In this document: positions 17,843 to 28,100 of the stretch, one piece after another
How the letters are laid out: each line of letters opens with the position of its first letter
Numbering within the stretch: the first letter of the stretch is position 1
From: Tateyamaria omphalii
Lineage (GTDB): Bacteria > Pseudomonadota > Alphaproteobacteria > Rhodobacterales > Rhodobacteraceae
Reading direction: 5' to 3'
DNA: 64,000 nt
Assembly (NCBI RefSeq): GCF_014651375.1
Contig: NZ_BMWT01000002.1
Span: 315,477-379,476 of the forward strand
Translations under genes and position numbers: made by a program
Notes under the pieces: generated by a model
Told to the model about the DNA's origin: nothing
Databases searched by the model: none
What the model saw: the letters and a program-made list of their open reading frames with translations, nothing else

Positions 17843-19030
17843 ATGGGCTGGAAATCGCTGGATGACATGGATCTTTCGGGCAAGCGCGTGTTGACCCGCG
17901 TGGACATCAACGTCCCCATGGAAGACGGTCGCGTCACCGATGCCACCCGCATCGAGCGGATCGTCCCAACCATCACCGACATTCGCGCCAAGGGCGGCAG
18001 CCCTGTTCTGCTGGCCCATTTCGGACGCCCCAAAGGTCAGCCCAACCCGGACATGTCGCTGCAACCGCTCGTCCCTGCCCTCGAAGAGGCATTTGGCTGC
18101 CCAGTCACATTTGTAGAACGTCCCAGCCGGGACTGGATTGATGCGCAGCCCGCCGATGCGGTGATCCTTGTCGAGAACACGCGCTTCACCCCCATGGAAG
18201 AAGTCAACGACCCACAGATGGCTCAATTCCTTGCCACGCTCGGCGACGTTTACTGCAATGACGCGTTTTCAGCAGCGCACCGGGCACATGCCTCGACCAC
18301 CGGTGTGGCCCACCTTCTGCCCAACTGCGCGGGCCGCTTGATGCAGGCGGAACTCGAAGCGCTAGAGGCGGCTTTGTCCAACCCGAAGCGTCCGGTCGGA
18401 GCGGTTGTCGGCGGAGCCAAGGTTTCGACCAAGCTGGACCTGCTGCAGAACCTAGTGAAGAAGATCGACGTGCTGATCATCGGCGGCGGCATGGCGAACA
18501 CCTTCATCGCGGCCCAAGGCGCCGACCTCGGCGCTTCGCTGCAAGAGGCAGACCTGCACGATACAGCGCGGGACATCATGGCAGCGGCCAAGGATGCAGG
18601 CTGTACCGTGATCTTGCCAAAGGACGGACGTGTTGCGCGTGAGTTCAAGGCTGGTGCCGACCATGAGGTGATTGCCCTTGGGCAAAACACCAAGCTGGCG
18701 GATGACCAGATGGTATTGGACGCAGGCGATGATGCGGCAGAGACCATCGGACGGTGCTTTGACGATTTGGAAACCCTGATCTGGAACGGCCCCCTCGGCG
18801 CCTTTGAAATCGCACCATTCGACACGGCGACGATGGCGGCCGCCAAGGCGGCAGCGACACGGACCAAGGCAGGAAAGCTCGTGACCGTTGCAGGCGGTGG
18901 GGACACGGTAGCCGCGCTGAATCAGGCGGGTGTTGCCGATGACTTCACCTATATCTCTACCGCTGGGGGCGCATTCCTTGAATGGATGGAGGGCAAAGAG
19001 CTGCCCGGAGTTGCCGCCCTCACTCAATAG
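17843..19030 (+). CDS. pgk: Phosphoglycerate kinase, 395 aa
   Basis: PGK transfers the acyl phosphate of 1,3-bisphosphoglycerate to ADP in glycolysis, or the reverse in gluconeogenesis. Visible landmarks are [11 protein letters not shown] near the N-terminus, [19 protein letters not shown] in the hinge region and GGGDTVAAL in the nucleotide loop. The ATG at 17843 is preceded by AAGGAG at a good distance; an ATG 15 codons upstream lacks this. The gene is monocistronic as far as can be seen, divergent from the cyclophilins and followed 78 bp later by an SDR gene on the same strand. Confidence 0.97.
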   Translation: MGWKSLDDMDLSGKRVLTRVDINVPMEDGRVTDATRIERIVPTITDIRAKGGSPVLLAHFGRPKGQPNPDMSLQPLVPALEEAFGCPVTFVERPSRDWIDAQPADAVILVENTRFTPMEEVNDPQMAQFLATLGDVYCNDAFSAAHRAHASTTGVAHLLPNCAGRLMQAELEALEAALSNPKRPVGAVVGGAKVSTKLDLLQNLVKKIDVLIIGGGMANTFIAAQGADLGASLQEADLHDTARDIMAAAKDAGCTVILPKDGRVAREFKAGADHEVIALGQNTKLADDQMVLDAGDDAAETIGRCFDDLETLIWNGPLGAFEIAPFDTATMAAAKAAATRTKAGKLVTVAGGGDTVAALNQAGVADDFTYISTAGGAFLEWMEGKELPGVAALTQ

Positions 19031-19108
19031 TCAGAGCGATCCAGTTGGCGCAGACCCGCCTTGGCCCATATGATGCCCTATCGATCTGCATTGAATGGGG
19101 GGCATGAC

Positions 19109-19882
19109 ATGGCCTGGACACTGATCACCGGCGCATCCGAAGGATTGGGCGTGGAATTCGCGCGCATTGCGGCCAAGGAGGGCCGCAACATGATCCTGGC
19201 CGCACGCTCAAAGGATAAACTGGACGCCGTCGCCGAAGAGGCACGCAACCAAGGGGTTGAGGCCTTGGTGATCCCCGCCGACCTTTCGGACATGGCAGAG
19301 GTGGACCGGCTTTGGTCCGAGGCGACTGAGGGGCGTGAGATCGATGTGCTCGTGAACAATGCCGGCCTTGGCTACAACGGCCCGTTCAACGCCGGTCAGG
19401 GGTGGGACCGCGAGCTGGCCTCGATCAACGTGAACATGCTGGCGCTGACGCGACTGATGAAGCTGGCCATCCCACATATGCGGGGTTTGCCCAAGGGCCG
19501 TATCCTGAACGTGGCTTCTGTGGCCGGGTTCACCCCCGGCCCAAACATGGCGGTGTATCACGCAACGAAAGCCTACGTTCTGTCCCTGTCCGAAGCGGTG
19601 GCCGAGGAATTGCGCGGATCATCCGTGACGGTGACGGCACTGTGCCCCGGTGCGACGGCCACCAACTTTTTCGACGATGCAGACATGCACGGCGTGCGCC
19701 TGCTGAAAATGTCGAAACCGATGAATGCCAAGGATGTGGCCGAAGCCGGTTGGCTGCAGGCGCGGATCGGCAAACGGATCGTCGTGCCCGGCGCGATGAA
19801 CAAGGTCTTTGCCTTTTTGCCCCGCATTTCACCGCGCGGTCTGACAACGCGGATTGCCGCGCAAATGATGGGAAAACACTAA
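19109..19882 (+). CDS. Short-chain dehydrogenase/reductase, 257 aa
   Basis: The Rossmann motif GASEGLGVEFA at residues 7-17, NNAGLGYNGPF, and the Ser...YHATK catalytic segment identify a classical SDR that uses NAD(P)H. The C-terminal region (KRIVVPGAMNKVFAFLPRISPRGLTTRIA) is the type found in DltE/YqjQ-like SDRs, whose substrates are poorly known. The ATG at 19109 is preceded by a GGGGGG tract at about 7 nt; an earlier in-frame ATG at 19061 would add 16 residues before the conserved start MAWTLITGAS. It follows pgk at short distance but metabolic linkage is not evident. Confidence 0.9.
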   Translation: MAWTLITGASEGLGVEFARIAAKEGRNMILAARSKDKLDAVAEEARNQGVEALVIPADLSDMAEVDRLWSEATEGREIDVLVNNAGLGYNGPFNAGQGWDRELASINVNMLALTRLMKLAIPHMRGLPKGRILNVASVAGFTPGPNMAVYHATKAYVLSLSEAVAEELRGSSVTVTALCPGATATNFFDDADMHGVRLLKMSKPMNAKDVAEAGWLQARIGKRIVVPGAMNKVFAFLPRISPRGLTTRIAAQMMGKH

Positions 19883-19975
19883 ACCTTTTAAACAAAAGGG
19901 ATTCACAGCGCGAATCACCTGTGCCATAGTGCGTGCAACCGCCCAAAGAGGTGGGAACAAAGGCAGTCGTTTCAC

Positions 19976-20275
19976 ATGTCCCGTACCGCACGCCCCGCTT
20001 TGGGCACATTTATCTTCTTCTCGGTCGCGTTCGCTTTGGCGATCTATTTCACCTTTGCCGCCGTGCAGGGTGATTTTGGTTTGTTCCGCCGTGCCGAGAT
20101 TGAAGCAGAAGCGCGGGACTTGTCGCGTCAACTGGCAGACGTTCAATCCCAAGTGACCGAGATGGAAAATCTGACCAAGCGTTTATCGGACGATTATCTC
20201 GATCTTGATCTGCTGGACGAACAGACCCGCAGCGTGCTGGGCATGTTGCGCAGCGATGAAATCGTTATCCGCTGA
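19976..20275 (+). CDS. FtsB/DivIC-family septum formation initiator, 99 aa
   Basis: This small bitopic protein has one membrane segment (about residues 11-31, FIFFSVAFALAIYFTFAAVQG) followed by a coiled coil (residues 38-72) and the conserved end LLDEQTRSVLGMLRSDEIVI. FtsB-type proteins join FtsL and FtsQ in the division complex. Its position directly upstream of the PDH operon is typical for alphaproteobacteria, which supports the call. About 125 bp separate it from pdhA, with a palindromic operator in the gap. Confidence 0.88.
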   Translation: MSRTARPALGTFIFFSVAFALAIYFTFAAVQGDFGLFRRAEIEAEARDLSRQLADVQSQVTEMENLTKRLSDDYLDLDLLDEQTRSVLGMLRSDEIVIR

Positions 20276-20358
20276 CCCCCGTAAAACCGGTATTTACAAC
20301 ACAAGTTGCCCTTGCGGCAGATTGGCACTCGCGTCGCGTGCGCGAATCCTGTAGGGAA

Positions 20359-20376
20359 TAGTTTAACGCTAAACTA
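20359..20376. promoter_or_regulatory. Palindromic operator upstream of pdhA
   Basis: The site TAGTTTAACGCTAAACTA has 7-bp arms that extend to 11 bp (GGAATAGTTTA / TAAACTATTCC, 20355-20380) around a 4-nt spacer. It ends 24 nt before the pdhA ATG, immediately upstream of the GGGAGG ribosome-binding site. It differs by one base from the site upstream of lpdA. Confidence 0.72.
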
Positions 20377-20400
20377 TTCCTTGTCAGGGAGGTCACCACC

Positions 20401-21390
20401 ATGGCCGCGCGCAAAGCCCAAACGAAACCGAATGTTTCAGCGGAGGAGCTGAAGGGCTACTACCGCGACATGTTGTTGATCCGCCGGTTCGAAGAAAAAG
20501 CCGGTCAGCTTTATGGCATGGGTCTGATTGGTGGGTTCTGCCACCTGTATATCGGGCAGGAAGCCGTGGTTGTCGGTCTTGAGGCTGCAGCCGAGGAAGG
20601 CGACAAGCGCATCACATCGTACCGCGATCACGGCCATATGCTGGCCTGTGGCATGGACCCCAATGGCGTGATGGCCGAGCTGACGGGCCGCGAGGGCGGT
20701 TATTCCAAGGGCAAGGGCGGCTCCATGCACATGTTCTCGAAAGAGAAGCATTTCTATGGCGGTCACGGGATCGTTGCCGCACAGGTGCCGCTGGGTGCGG
20801 GCCTCGCCTTTGCTGACAAGTACAAGGAAAACGGGCGCGTTACCTTTACCTATTTCGGGGATGGGGCGGCGAACCAGGGTCAGGTTTATGAGGCCTATAA
20901 CATGGCCGAGCTATGGGACCTGCCGGTCGTCTTCGTCATCGAGAACAACCAGTACGCCATGGGCACCTCGACCAAGCGGTCGACCAAGTCGCCCAGCTAT
21001 TGGGAGCGTGGGGCGGCTTACGGCATTCCCGGCGAGGAAGTCGACGGCATGGATGTACTGGCGGTCAAGGCGGCGGGTCAGAAAGCCGTTGCCCACTGCC
21101 GGGCTGGCAAGGGGCCGTATATCCTTGAGATCAAGACATATCGGTATCGCGGCCACTCGATGTCCGACCCGGCCAAGTATCGCACCCGCGAGGAAGTGCA
21201 GAAGATGCGCGATGAGCGTGATCCGATCGAGGCCGTCCGGTCCATGCTGTTGACCGGCAAGCACGCGACCGAGGATGACCTGAAGGCCATCGACAAAGAG
21301 ATCAAGGAAATCGTGAACGCCTCGGCCGAGTTTGCGAAGGAAAGCCCCGAGCCTGCGCTCGACGAGCTTTGGACAGATATTTACGCCTGA
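20401..21390 (+). CDS. pdhA: Pyruvate dehydrogenase E1 component, alpha subunit, 329 aa
   Basis: E1-alpha binds thiamine diphosphate and, with E1-beta, decarboxylates pyruvate and transfers the acetyl group to lipoyl-E2. The TPP motif runs from GDGAANQG (about residue 153) to the ENNQ about 30 residues later; RRFEEKAGQLYGMGLIGGFC near the N-terminus and YRYRGHSMSDPAKYR are typical. A strong GGGAGG ribosome-binding site precedes the ATG. It is the first gene of pdhA-pdhB-pdhC, with 15- and 12-nt gaps, and the operator upstream is shared with lpdA. Confidence 0.97.
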   Translation: MAARKAQTKPNVSAEELKGYYRDMLLIRRFEEKAGQLYGMGLIGGFCHLYIGQEAVVVGLEAAAEEGDKRITSYRDHGHMLACGMDPNGVMAELTGREGGYSKGKGGSMHMFSKEKHFYGGHGIVAAQVPLGAGLAFADKYKENGRVTFTYFGDGAANQGQVYEAYNMAELWDLPVVFVIENNQYAMGTSTKRSTKSPSYWERGAAYGIPGEEVDGMDVLAVKAAGQKAVAHCRAGKGPYILEIKTYRYRGHSMSDPAKYRTREEVQKMRDERDPIEAVRSMLLTGKHATEDDLKAIDKEIKEIVNASAEFAKESPEPALDELWTDIYA

Positions 21391-21405
21391 GGGGAGACGA
21401 GACTT

Positions 21406-22770
21406 ATGGCAACCGAAATTCTCATGCCCGCCCTGTCCCCCACAATGGAGGAAGGCACGCTTGCAAAATGGCTGGTGAAAGAGGGCGATACGGTATCGTC
21501 CGGCGACATCATGGCCGAGATCGAGACCGACAAGGCGACGATGGAGTTCGAAGCGGTCGATGAGGGGATCGTGGGCAAGATTCTGATTGCGGAAGGCACC
21601 GAGGGCGTGAAGGTGAATACACCCATCGCCATTCTGGTCGAGGAAGGTGAAGAGGTTGGCGACGTGTCTGCCGCCCCTGCCCCCGCGGCCGAAGCCACCC
21701 CCGCGGTCGAAGCACCTGCGCCTGCTGCCGCTGCGGCGCCTGCCGCACCACAGGTCGACCTGACACCGGACTGGCCGGAAGGCACAGCCATGAAGGAACA
21801 GACGGTCCGCGAAGCGTTGCGCGACGCCATGGCCGAAGAAATGCGGTCCGATGACACGGTCTTCCTGATGGGCGAGGAAGTCGCCGAGTACCAGGGTGCC
21901 TACAAGGTATCCCAAGGGTTGCTGGACGAATTCGGTGCGAAGCGTGTGATCGATACGCCCATCACCGAACACGGCTTTGCTGGCATTGGCGTTGGTGCTG
22001 CGTTCGGCGGGTTGCGGCCAATCGTCGAGTTCATGACCTTCAACTTCGCCATGCAGGCAATCGACCAGATCATCAACTCAGCCGCCAAGACGCTGTATAT
22101 GTCCGGCGGCCAGATGGGTGCACCCATGGTGTTCCGTGGCCCCAACGGCGCTGCCGCCCGCGTGGGTGCCCAGCACTCTCAGGACTACGCCGCGTGGTAC
22201 ATGCAGGTGCCGGGCCTGAAGGTGGTCATGCCGTATTCGGCCTCGGACGCTAAAGGTCTGATGAAGACCGCGATCCGCGACAACAATCCGGTGATCTTCC
22301 TGGAAAACGAAATCCTCTACGGTCGCACGTTCGATGTGCCGGACATGGATGACTTCACCGTGCCCTTCGGCAAGGCCCGCATTTGGCGCGAGGGTGAAGA
22401 CGTGACCATCGTGTCCTTCGGCATCGGCATGCAATACGCTCTGGAGGCAGCCGACAAGCTGGCCGAGGAAGGAATAAGCGCCGAGGTCATCGACCTGCGC
22501 ACCCTGCGCCCGATGGACGCCGGCACGATCATCAATTCCGTGATGAAGACAAATCGCTGCGTGACCGTGGAAGAGGGCTGGCCCCAAGGCTCCGTCGGCA
22601 ACTACATCAGTTCGGTCATCATGCAGCAGGCGTTCGACTATCTTGATGCACCGGTCATCAACTGCACGGGCAAGGACGTGCCGATGCCCTATGCCGCCAA
22701 CCTTGAAAAGCACGCGCTGATCACCACTGCCGAGGTGATCGAAGCCGTCAAGCAAGTCACCTACCGCTAA
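21406..22770 (+). CDS. pdhB: Pyruvate dehydrogenase E1 component, beta subunit with N-terminal lipoyl domain, 454 aa
   Basis: Residues 1-80 are a complete lipoyl domain with the lipoylated lysine K43 in ETDKATME, followed by an Ala/Pro linker (about 85-120) and then the E1-beta transketolase-like domain ([13 protein letters not shown] onward). The extra lipoyl domain on E1-beta is a known feature of alphaproteobacterial PDH and is nearly identical to that of the E2 encoded next. The protein completes the TPP site with PdhA and delivers acetyl groups to lipoyl arms. It is the second gene of the pdh operon. Confidence 0.97.
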   Translation: MATEILMPALSPTMEEGTLAKWLVKEGDTVSSGDIMAEIETDKATMEFEAVDEGIVGKILIAEGTEGVKVNTPIAILVEEGEEVGDVSAAPAPAAEATPAVEAPAPAAAAAPAAPQVDLTPDWPEGTAMKEQTVREALRDAMAEEMRSDDTVFLMGEEVAEYQGAYKVSQGLLDEFGAKRVIDTPITEHGFAGIGVGAAFGGLRPIVEFMTFNFAMQAIDQIINSAAKTLYMSGGQMGAPMVFRGPNGAAARVGAQHSQDYAAWYMQVPGLKVVMPYSASDAKGLMKTAIRDNNPVIFLENEILYGRTFDVPDMDDFTVPFGKARIWREGEDVTIVSFGIGMQYALEAADKLAEEGISAEVIDLRTLRPMDAGTIINSVMKTNRCVTVEEGWPQGSVGNYISSVIMQQAFDYLDAPVINCTGKDVPMPYAANLEKHALITTAEVIEAVKQVTYR

Positions 22771-22782
22771 GGAGCCGCAGAC

Positions 22783-24081
22783 ATGCCGACAGAAATTCTC
22801 ATGCCCGCACTGTCTCCGACCATGGAGGAAGGCACGCTTGCGAAATGGCTGGTGAAGGAGGGGGAAACCGTATCTTCCGGTGATCTGCTGGCCGAGATCG
22901 AGACCGACAAGGCAACAATGGAATTCGAAGCCGTGGACGAAGGTGTTGTCGGCAAGATCCTTGTGGCTGAAGGCAGCGAAGGTGTGAAGGTGAATACACC
23001 TATCGCCGTGTTGCTAGAAGACGGCGAAAGCGCCGACGATATTGGCAGCGCAAGCGCCTCGCCGACACCTGCCGAGCCAGCTCCCGCTGAAGCTCCTGCC
23101 AGCGAACCTACAGCTGCGGTAGCCGCGGCATCTGCTCCGTCTGCGCCTAAGAGCAACGACGGAACCCGTATCTTTGCCTCCCCCCTTGCGCGACGAATTG
23201 CGGCGCAGAAAGGGCTCGACCTGAGTACGATCAAAGGGTCCGGACCGCATGGTCGGATCGTCAAGGCGGACGTCGAACAGGCAGAGGCTGCTCCCGCGCA
23301 AGCTGCACCAGCGACAGCAGCAGCCACACCGGCCGTAGCAGCCCCGGCAGGCCCCAGCAGCGACACCATTGCGAAGATGTACGAAGGTCGCGAATACGAA
23401 GAGATCAAACTCGACGGGATGCGGAAAACCATTGCTGCGCGGCTCACCGAAGCCAAGCAGACGGTTCCGCATTTCTATCTGCGGCGCGATATTAAGCTGG
23501 ATGCCTTGCTCGAATTCCGCGGCACCCTCAATGCACAACTGTCTGAACGCGGTGTGAAACTGTCGGTAAACGACTTCATCATCAAGGCTTGTGCCTTGGC
23601 GTTGCAGCAGGTGCCAGATGCAAACGCGGTCTGGGCAGGTGACAAAGTACTCAAGCTCACACCTTCAGACGTAGCGGTTGCCGTCGCAATTGAAGGCGGT
23701 TTGTTCACACCAGTGTTGCAAGACGCTCATCAGAAATCGCTGTCAGCTCTTTCCGCAGAGATGAAGGATCTAGCCGGTCGCGCTCGCGACCGCAAACTCG
23801 CGCCGCATGAATACCAAGGTGGCAGCTTTGCGATTTCCAACCTAGGCATGTTTGGCATCGACAACTTTGACGCCGTCATCAACCCACCACATGGCGCGAT
23901 CCTGGCGGTTGGAGCCGGTACAAAGAAACCCATTGTCGGGAAAGATGGAGAGGTCGACGTCGCAACGGTGATGTCTGTGACATTGTCGGTCGATCACCGC
24001 GTGATTGACGGGGCACTGGGTGCCCAACTGTTGCAAGCGATTGTCGACAACCTCGAAAACCCGCTGGCCATGCTGGCCTGA
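22783..24081 (+). CDS. pdhC: Dihydrolipoamide acetyltransferase (E2), 432 aa
   Basis: The domain order is a lipoyl domain (1-80, lipoyl K43), an Ala/Pro linker, a peripheral subunit-binding domain at about 129-166 (ASPLARRIAAQKG, then GSGPHGRIVKADV), a second linker, and the catalytic acetyltransferase domain ending with the active-site motif DHRVIDGALG. E2 forms the core of the PDH complex and makes acetyl-CoA. The separate E3 is encoded by lpdA 16 kb away. A bidirectional terminator follows 16 bp after the stop. Confidence 0.97.
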   Translation: MPTEILMPALSPTMEEGTLAKWLVKEGETVSSGDLLAEIETDKATMEFEAVDEGVVGKILVAEGSEGVKVNTPIAVLLEDGESADDIGSASASPTPAEPAPAEAPASEPTAAVAAASAPSAPKSNDGTRIFASPLARRIAAQKGLDLSTIKGSGPHGRIVKADVEQAEAAPAQAAPATAAATPAVAAPAGPSSDTIAKMYEGREYEEIKLDGMRKTIAARLTEAKQTVPHFYLRRDIKLDALLEFRGTLNAQLSERGVKLSVNDFIIKACALALQQVPDANAVWAGDKVLKLTPSDVAVAVAIEGGLFTPVLQDAHQKSLSALSAEMKDLAGRARDRKLAPHEYQGGSFAISNLGMFGIDNFDAVINPPHGAILAVGAGTKKPIVGKDGEVDVATVMSVTLSVDHRVIDGALGAQLLQAIVDNLENPLAMLA

Positions 24082-24097
24082 GGCGCGGCTCAAACGT

Positions 24098-24130
24098 AAA
24101 AAAGGCCGGAGCAGTGCTCCGGCCTTTTTT
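24098..24130. terminator. Bidirectional terminator between pdhC and cysE
   Basis: The 16-nt arms AAAAAAGGCCGGAGCA / TGCTCCGGCCTTTTTT are perfectly complementary around one base. Both strands end in a T run, serving pdhC on the plus strand and cysE on the minus strand. Confidence 0.88.
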
Positions 24131-24151
24131 GTTCAATGATGTGAAATACCC

Positions 24152-24961
24152 TTATTGGTCCTTGCCCAGCATGTGATTCATGGAGACGGACGGCTGATCA
24201 CAGCCCGCCTCACCCACGATGCGTGCTGGAATCCCCGCGACAGTCTTGCATGGAGGCACCTCTTCCAAAACGACAGACCCTGCAGCAATACGGCTGCAAT
24301 TTCCAACATGAATGTTGCCAAGAACCTTGGCACCTGCACCGATCAGTACGCCGTTACCGATCTTGGGATGACGATCCTCTTCTTCTTTGCCGGTCCCACC
24401 CAGAGTGACAGAATGCAGCATGGATACATTGTCACCCACAACCGCCGTTTCGCCAATCACGATGGAATGGGCATGGTCAATCATGATCCCTTTCCCGATA
24501 TGTGCGGCCGGGTGAATGTCTACGCCAAATATCTCGGATACGCGCATCTGAAAAAAGTAGGCCAGATCTGTATGACCCTCCTGCCAAAGAAAGTGGCCAA
24601 CACGATAGGCCTGCATCGCCTGATACCCTTTGAAATAAAGGATGGGCTGCAGCAACCGATGGCAAGCCGGATCACGTTCGTAAACTGCGACAAGATCGGC
24701 GCGCGCAGCTTCTACCAACGCCTGCGACTTCTGGTAAGCTTCCTCGACAATCTCGCGAACAACAACCATCGACATTTCGTTCGATGCCAGTTTGGCCGCG
24801 ATACGGTATGAGAGGGCTTTTTCCACAGATTTGTGATGGAGAATGCACGCGTGTACAAACCCACCGATCAGCGGTTCATCAGTAACGGCTTGGCGCGCTT
24901 CTTCTGTGATCTGGTCCCAAACCGGATCAATCGAAGCGACGTTTGTGCGTAGGTCAGCCAT
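24152..24961 (-). CDS. cysE: Serine O-acetyltransferase, 269 aa
   Basis: CysE acetylates serine with acetyl-CoA, the first step of cysteine synthesis. The N-terminal helical region (DPVWDQITEEARQAV) is followed by the left-handed beta-helix with DIHPAAHIGKGIMIDHAHSI and MLHSVTLGGTGK, and a C-terminal segment IPARIVG with a cysteine further on. The length is typical. It lies just beyond the last GTA gene on the same strand, the arrangement commonly seen beside roseobacterial GTA clusters, and shares its terminator with pdhC. Confidence 0.95.
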   Translation of the reverse strand: MADLRTNVASIDPVWDQITEEARQAVTDEPLIGGFVHACILHHKSVEKALSYRIAAKLASNEMSMVVVREIVEEAYQKSQALVEAARADLVAVYERDPACHRLLQPILYFKGYQAMQAYRVGHFLWQEGHTDLAYFFQMRVSEIFGVDIHPAAHIGKGIMIDHAHSIVIGETAVVGDNVSMLHSVTLGGTGKEEEDRHPKIGNGVLIGAGAKVLGNIHVGNCSRIAAGSVVLEEVPPCKTVAGIPARIVGEAGCDQPSVSMNHMLGKDQ

Positions 24962-25157
24962 AATGTGTCCTTTCGGGTTCTTCCTACCCTACTTAAGACC
25001 ATTTCTCCAAACGCAAACCCGTGATGTATCCCATGTCGAAATTGGATTGGTCGATCTCGTCGCTGCTGGCCTCAGCCTGACAACAGCCCGGTTCACAGCC
25101 CGCACACACAAACCCAGCAAGAGCCGACTTTGAGATGAAACCTTTTGTAGCCTCACA

Positions 25158-28100
25158 TCACTCCGTCCAGCGTGCTGTTGTGAATGGTCCTGGCCCAAAT
25201 CGGGCCGAGTTTTGAGCAACCGACACGTCAAAGTCTCCAACAAGCCCATCCGCTTGACGCATCGCATCGCTGTATATCCAGAACGGTGTTGAAACGACTG
25301 CCTCTCGGACGATCTGGCCCGACACTCCAACACGAACCGTGTAACTCTCGGTCTCTTCGGCCAATGGAACGTCCGGCAACGCCCAATCATCGCCATCCAA
25401 CCTCGTACGACGAATCCAACTGAATCTAATGTCGGAACCGCTATTTGAAAGAGTTAGATGAACCGGCGCATAAGGCCTCAAGCCATTCCCATTGAAAGCT
25501 TGAACTGTCTCCGTATACGAGGGGTTGTCGTAGCTTAGTTTTGATGGCCCAATGCGGAAGGTTTGCGAAACCCGACGCAAAGCCCGGCGAAGATTAATCT
25601 GCGACGGAATGCCATTTATGTGCACCAACCATGATCCTGCGGGCCATTCGTCAGGAATGAATGCATCCGTCCCGGCTTGCCCACGCAACCTATCGAAAAG
25701 CAGGTATTGGTCTGGCCCCAGCAGCTCGGCATTCTGAAACTGAATGAGCTCCCAATTGTCGGGTGACCCATCACCGATGGCAACGAGATTTCCACCATTC
25801 AGAAACGCTGTGTCTGGAATAGACTGCAAAGTCCCATGGATCATTTTAACTTCGAGCGGCGCGCCACGGTCAATTAGCCCGGGCACGGCGCGCAGCAAAG
25901 GCGAGGTTAGAAACCCAATACTCGCTCGTGCAGCGACCACAGTATTGAGCACAAAGTCAGAATCAGAAGACGATTGGTATACTGCCACGCCACCCGGCCA
26001 AGGTGAGCCTGTTACGGCCAAATGCGGCGCGTGTTCCAATTCATCACCAGCAAGCAGCGGCAAATCCATAAAAACCGAAGTCAAAGGGACAGGAGGAACG
26101 AACTCACGTACGCCCGCCAACTCGTCGGAAAGCTCCGATGGTGTGTACACTTCGGGTTCTATCCGTACAGCTTCTATCATCTGCATTTGGCCATGCTCTA
26201 CCCGATCCACACGGTACAGCCCGGCGCCTTCCGACTGATCTGCCGTTACCTCAATGACATCACCGGCTCCCACCCCGATACGGGACGGTGGCAACGCCAG
26301 TTTGATCGCTTCGCGCGCAATCCGCGCCTCGGTCAACCAGCGTTCCGCTACCTGCCGCCCCTCAGGACGGGTCAAGGCCATAGCGACCTCGCTGGTAGAC
26401 ACCGCATGCGTCTCGTCATCCGCAAGAATGGCTTCTTCAGACAGAACATCGAAATTTCCATCGGTCTGCACAAACCGAACGCGTACGCGCCCTGCCAGCT
26501 CGGCCTCAGATTCCCGCGACTGTTCCAAACGGCCATTAAGTTCCGAATGAATTGCAAGCGTTTCAGGTGGTAGCTCAATCGCTCCTCTTCCAGAACGGGA
26601 GACAAATTTCAGAACACCATCACGCTCAATTGCGTCAAAAGCAAAGCGCAACATCAACGGCTGCAAGGCCCCCCGCGCATCTGTGACGTCGTCGACGACG
26701 AACCCACGCACGTATCCGAACAATTCCGACGTATCGTAGTGCCGAAGTCCCGAACGTTCACAAATTTCGCCCACGACCGATGCCAGGGAACGGCCTGACG
26801 TGCGGCCATTGATCCAATGGCCACGCGGATAGTTCTCGCCATCGGACCATTTTCGCAGCGAATTCGGGAAAAATGGATATGGCCTTGCATCCCAAGCCCA
26901 TACAAAGGCCCGCGACATGTCGACCATCGGAGCCCCATACTCTGATGAAACGGGATTATTCCCGGGTGCCCGCCAATACGAATGCATGGCTCTCAGATAC
27001 TGTTTCTGAATCAGGTCATCCCGTGCACCGTTTGAATACCTTGGCAGACTGCTTTCCGATGACTTCTGATCAAGGAACTTGTTCGGCTGGTTCGTACCCT
27101 TGTCGATTGCTGCACAACCAAGTTCAGTGAACCAGATTGGTTTGGATTCCGGTAGCCAAGCGGTGGGAAGTACAGACCGGACACCTCCAATGCGTTCGTG
27201 GTGCGGTTGGCTCCACCAATTGCGAATATCCTTGTATCGATAGACCCAAGGCTCATCATATGCACCATCTGTGATCGGGGTCCTGAGTTGTGCAGCACGC
27301 GCATCCTCAGACCGATAGTACCAATCATACCCTTCGCCGCCCTCTATATTGGAACGCAAATAGCCGACATCGTAGATACTATTCCATTCCGCATCGGCAT
27401 GATCATCACCATCGCGCCAATCAGATATCGGCATGTAATTGTCGATGCCAATGAAGTCGATATTCTCGTCTGCCCAAAGTGGATCCAGATGAAAAAAACG
27501 GTCATCAGTCCCATCTTGCGGCTGGTAACCAAAGTACTCGCTCCAATCAGCCGCATAGCTGATCTTGGTGCCTGGCCCAAGGATCGCCCGAACATTTGCT
27601 GCCAGCTGTCTCAACTTCTGGACGGCATAGAACTGGTTCGCTACGCCACGAATTTGCGTTAATCCACGCATTTCCGATCCAATACAGAACGCGTCCACTC
27701 CCCCGGCCTGACGGCACAATGCCGCATAGTGTAAAATGAAACGCGACAACGTCCATTCCTGTGGCCCGGTGTACTGATTGTTGCTGTAAATGTTAAAATG
27801 CGATGCGGTCACATTGCCAAAAAAGGCGTCAACTTCAGCCGCGGCTGCAGCGGTCCCGTCCGGTGACCCTTCAACACCCGGCGCGCGTGACAAGGTGATC
27901 CTGCCTCGCCATGGCAAGTGAGGTTGCGTTTCGCCCGGTGCGTAAGGGTTGGGAAGCTCATTGCCCTCCAGCTGATCCATCAGAATGAACGGATAAAACA
28001 TGACTTTCTTACCCGATGCATTCATCGCCTGAATGGCTTGGACAACTGAAGCATCAGCGGGCGTACCGCCATAGATCGGACGGTTATTAATTTGGGCAAT

